Assembly: GCA_016841605.1 (NCBI GenBank)
Contig: JAENYV010000019.1
Span: 1-64,000, forward strand
Source: Dethiobacter alkaliphilus
GTDB lineage: Bacteria > Bacillota > Dethiobacteria > DTU022 > UBA8154
DNA length: 64,000 bases
Direction of reading: 5' to 3'
This document shows, piece by piece, positions 61,589 to 64,000 of the stretch. Position 1 is the first letter of the stretch, and each line of letters opens with the position of its first letter. The translations under genes and the position numbers were made by a program. The notes under the pieces were generated by a model that was given only the letters and a program-made list of their open reading frames with translations, ran no database searches and was not told the origin of the DNA.

Positions 61589-62515
61589 ATGTCAACAAAA
61601 TTAAAAGATCTGGTCAAAAAACCGCAGATACTATCCGGAGGACACAGGCTTTGTGCAGGTTGTGGAGCACCGATCGCTGTCAGGCAAGTTTTAATGGGCA
61701 TGCCGGATGATATACAATTAGTAGTAGCCTGTCCGACAGGATGTCTGGAAGTATCGACGACAATCTATCCCTATACTTCGTGGAACTGCTCTTATATTCA
61801 CTGCGCCTTTGAAAATGCTGCTGCTACTTTAAGCGGGGTCGAAACTGCGTATCGTTCACTAAAAGAGCAGGACAAGCTAAAAGAAGATTATCGCTTTATC
61901 GCCTTTGGGGGAGACGGGGGAACTTATGATATCGGTTTTCAGGCTCTTTCAGGAGCTCTGGAGAGGGGACATCGCCTTATTTACGTCTGCTACAACAATG
62001 AAGCTTATATGAATACAGGAATTCAGCGCTCAGGTGCAACAATTATGGGAACGTGGACAACAACAAGCCCCCATGGTGATAACAGCTTTGGGAAAAAAGA
62101 AAACCAGAAAAACATGACTGCAATTGCGGCAGCGCATAATATTCCTTATGTTGCCCAGGCCTCCATCAGTCACTGGAAGGACCTGGTTCGCAAGGCCCAA
62201 AAAGCCTTTGCCGCAGACGGCCCTGCCTTTCTCAATGTGCTGTCACCGTGCCACCGGGGCTGGCGTTTTCCCATGGAAAAAACAGTAGAGATGGCCAAGC
62301 TGGCTGTCCAAACCTGTATGTGGCCTCTTTACGAAGTGGAGCAGGGCAAATGGAATCTGACCACCAAGGTCCGCGACAAGAAGCCCATTGAGGAGTATCT
62401 CAAGCCCCAGGGTCGCTTTGGACACCTTTTTAAAAGCAGTCCGGAAGTAATCGCGGCGATCCAGGATAATGTAGACAGGGAATGGGAAAAACTGCTCCGT
62501 TTGTGTGGAGAGTAA
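61589..62515 (+). CDS. porB: 2-oxoacid:ferredoxin oxidoreductase, beta subunit
   Basis: A 308-aa beta subunit binding thiamine diphosphate. Cluster cysteines in LCAGCGAP, the TPP motif GGDGGTYDIGFQALSGAL...YNNEAYMNTG, and a conserved Cys in SPCHRGW. The GATIMGTWTTTSPHGD loop follows the family. It closes the operon and is followed by a strong terminator. Confidence 0.96.
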   Translation: MSTKLKDLVKKPQILSGGHRLCAGCGAPIAVRQVLMGMPDDIQLVVACPTGCLEVSTTIYPYTSWNCSYIHCAFENAAATLSGVETAYRSLKEQDKLKEDYRFIAFGGDGGTYDIGFQALSGALERGHRLIYVCYNNEAYMNTGIQRSGATIMGTWTTTSPHGDNSFGKKENQKNMTAIAAAHNIPYVAQASISHWKDLVRKAQKAFAADGPAFLNVLSPCHRGWRFPMEKTVEMAKLAVQTCMWPLYEVEQGKWNLTTKVRDKKPIEEYLKPQGRFGHLFKSSPEVIAAIQDNVDREWEKLLRLCGE

Positions 62516-62576
62516 GAAGTAATAAACTGACCGAATAAATCAAATAAACCGCAATTGTGTTCTATTGCAACCTTTG

Positions 62577-62622
62577 AAGGAGGTCTTCTTTCCACTGATC
62601 ATGGAAAACAGACCTCCTTTTT
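62577..62622 (+). terminator. Terminator of the por operon
   Basis: AAGGAGGTCT and AGACCTCCTT form a 10-bp stem ending in TTTTT, 62 nt past the beta subunit stop. Confidence 0.9.
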
Positions 62623-62705
62623 AATGTAGACACACATGAAGTATTACTTCACCATCAGATAAACGAAAATAGAAGAACAATGGCAAAAATTTTTTTTTGG
62701 TTAGT

Positions 62706-62747
62706 TTTTTCCGGCCTGCCGGCACTCCTGACTTCTGACCTCCGTAT
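62706..62747. repeat. Dispersed intergenic repeat, copy 2
   Basis: Contains CCGGCCTGCCGGCACTCC and TGACTTCTGACCTCCG, matching the element at 56227-56268. It lies directly after the stop of the leftward prepilin peptidase gene. Confidence 0.7.
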
Positions 62748-62752
62748 TATTA

Positions 62753-63319
62753 TTAGTGTTGAGGAAAAGCAAGAAAACCGCTGAAAAAAGGCAAGAAATA
62801 AACCAGCAAAGCAGCTAAAACCAGCGCCGGTCCATAAGGAATCCGGTGTTTATCGTTCGCTTCACCGGAAAAAACGCCCCGGTCCCTAACAAAGGAGGGG
62901 AGCAAAACCATACAAAAACCGCTGAGAAAGAACATAAGTATTTCCCTAAGCAAAGTTAATAACTTCCCCTGTTTGGCAAGAACAACTGCGGAAAAAAGAC
63001 CGCCAAGGAGCGCTGACAGAAGAAAAACAGGGAAAACAAAGCCAGTACCTTTAAAAAGTCCAATCATCCCCAACAGCTTCACATCACCGGCACCCATCCC
63101 CCCTGCTGCAAAGGGAAAAAACAGCAGTGCAATACCGAGGCTGAACCCGCTGAGGCTGAAAAATATCCCATCGGCTCCTTTGATAAAACAATTCAGGACA
63201 AGTCCTGTGATAATTCCAATCAAGATCACCTTATTATAAATCTTTTTTTTAGTTAAATCGGTATAAAAACAGATAATAAGCAGTAACAGCAAGATTCCAT
63301 CCAATAGATAAGCCGACAT
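62753..63319 (-). CDS. Prepilin peptidase, CpaA/TadV type
   Basis: A 188-aa membrane aspartyl peptidase with about six hydrophobic segments. The two catalytic aspartates are in FYTDLTKKKIYN (about 21) and GAGDVKLL (about 78). It is the short form lacking the N-methyltransferase cysteine domain, like CpaA/TadV of Tad pili. It lies with a DUF192 gene and a TadC-like gene, so it would process Flp/Tad pilins. Confidence 0.9.
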   Translation of the reverse strand: MSAYLLDGILLLLLIICFYTDLTKKKIYNKVILIGIITGLVLNCFIKGADGIFFSLSGFSLGIALLFFPFAAGGMGAGDVKLLGMIGLFKGTGFVFPVFLLSALLGGLFSAVVLAKQGKLLTLLREILMFFLSGFCMVLLPSFVRDRGVFSGEANDKHRIPYGPALVLAALLVYFLPFFSGFLAFPQH

Positions 63320-63345
63320 TTAAAGTCCTCCTCTTCTTTTGGCTG

Positions 63346-63696
63346 TTAGAACCAAAACAGGAGCTCATCCCCGGGAGAAATGTCCTGCTGCAAAAGGGTC
63401 CCCCCGGGGAGCTCCACCGCAAAATGAGACTGCCTAAAATAAGGCGTCATTTTGTTGGGAGGCATACCAATAGCCTTATAGAGAACATGGCTTTCTTTAT
63501 CCAGCAAGATTACATCAAGGGAGTATCGCATGAAAAAAGTGTGCACTCCGCTGCAGGGTTCAATAATGAGGCCTCCACATTCGGGAAATTTTTTAGTGAA
63601 CATCAGGCCCTTCAAACGTTTCAGAAAATGATGCGCTACTTTTAATTCTCCGGCAAGAACCTTTTGTGTTCTCTGATTGTATAGTACTATGCCCAT
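63346..63696 (-). CDS. DUF192 protein
   Basis: A 116-aa DUF192 protein with the family pattern: KRLKGLMFTKKFPECGGLIIEPCSGVHTFFMRYSLDVILLD and AVELPGGTLLQQDISPGDELLFW. No signal peptide is visible. Its function is unknown. Its start codon overlaps the stop of the TadC-like gene, so it is part of the Tad operon here. Confidence 0.85.
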   Translation of the reverse strand: MGIVLYNQRTQKVLAGELKVAHHFLKRLKGLMFTKKFPECGGLIIEPCSGVHTFFMRYSLDVILLDKESHVLYKAIGMPPNKMTPYFRQSHFAVELPGGTLLQQDISPGDELLFWF

Positions 63697-64000
63697 TAGA
63701 AAAAGACCGCCATAATATTTAACACTGCCGGCCCCAGCAGGACAATAAAGATAGCCGGAAAAACAAAAAAGATAAGAGGAATAAGCATTTTAACAGGAGC
63801 TTTCATCGCCTCTTCTTCCGCGCGCTGCTTTCGTTTGAAACGGATTTTCTCCGCTTGCAGGCGCAAGACCCTGCTGAAACTGATACCAAGTTGATCCGCC
63901 TGGACAATTCCCCCGACTAAAGAGGTCATGCTTTGTGAACCCAGCCTTCCTGCCATCTCACGTAAGGCATCCTTACGGCTTTTCCCCATACGTATCTCTT
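63696..64000 (-). CDS. Tad/type II secretion F-domain protein, C-terminal part (TadC-like)
   Basis: Partial: the gene enters from the right edge and the visible 101 codons begin mid-protein (in frame EIRMGKSRKDALREMAGR). The rest (QAEKIRFKRKQRAEEEAMKAPVKMLIPL followed by a hydrophobic tail) matches the C-terminus of TadB/TadC-type inner-membrane platform proteins of Flp pili. A start codon at 63989 exists in the frame but is internal to the conserved region. Confidence 0.85.
   Translation of the reverse strand, partial: EIRMGKSRKDALREMAGRLGSQSMTSLVGGIVQADQLGISFSRVLRLQAEKIRFKRKQRAEEEAMKAPVKMLIPLIFFVFPAIFIVLLGPAVLNIMAVFF

Overview
The window reads as a chromosomal segment of an anaerobic, endospore-forming member of the Firmicutes (Clostridia type, moderate-to-low G+C). 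The evidence is a SpoVA-type operon, a SpoIIE-type phosphatase, a GerM-domain lipoprotein, strong AGGAGG ribosome binding sites with frequent GTG and TTG starts, a T-box leader, a NiaR-controlled nadABC operon, and a four-subunit 2-oxoacid:ferredoxin oxidoreductase. I cannot name the species. No insertion sequence, prophage, rRNA or CRISPR array was seen. Two tRNAs (Gly-UCC and Pro-UGG, both with encoded CCA) lie near 37.1-37.4 kb.

Layout. 0.5-5 kb: acetyl-CoA synthetase (acsA) and a GNAT acetyltransferase behind a near-consensus sigma-54 promoter, with a PAS-PAS-AAA+-Fis activator just upstream. 5.1-8.35 kb: a six-gene operon DUF1657 / DUF421-DUF1657 fusion / spoVAC / spoVAD / spoVAE / DUF1657, resembling the spoVA2mob heat-resistance operon of bacilli. 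It is followed by about 200 nt of nested hairpins that may be a structured RNA. 8.7-14 kb: K+ channel, carbonic anhydrase, PAS-SpoIIE phosphatase-HATPase fusion, YchF-type NTPase. 14.1-16.1 kb: aminotransferase and Lrp regulator behind a T-box. 16.4-21.8 kb: CheX-like, CheY, CheA-like and MCP genes forming a non-standard signalling cluster without CheW. 21.9-25.9 kb: nadABC and niaR. 26-36.9 kb: mixed housekeeping and envelope genes (AlkD, NAGPA-type protein, superoxide dismutase, a NifX-like protein with a His-rich tail, GH26-type lipo/secreted hydrolase, MBL hydrolase, LiaF-like protein, M20 peptidase, alpha/beta hydrolase).

37.7-42.3 kb holds a tightly coupled three-gene unit: a small unknown protein, a double-domain KaiC-like ATPase and a GAF/PAS hybrid histidine kinase. 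42.4-54.3 kb is a carboxylic-acid catabolism cluster: two acyl-CoA ligases, acyl-CoA dehydrogenase, a TRAP transporter, thiolase plus its DUF35 partner, a decayed 3-hydroxyacyl-CoA dehydrogenase, and a divergent sigma-54 activator. A second sigma-54 promoter precedes the thiolase. 54.3-58.9 kb: Rph-RdgB fusion, RDD protein, GerMN lipoprotein, glutamate racemase, DUF2179 protein. 59.4-62.5 kb: porCDAB-type oxidoreductase. 62.7-64 kb: the end of a Tad/Flp-type secretion operon running off the window.

How it fits together: uptake of an acid by TRAP, activation to a CoA thioester, partial beta-oxidation, thiolysis to acetyl-CoA, and interconversion of acetyl-CoA and acetate or pyruvate by AcsA and the Por-type enzyme. 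Two separate points of this flow appear to be under sigma-54 control. All functional statements rest on reading motifs and context by eye; no database search was run.
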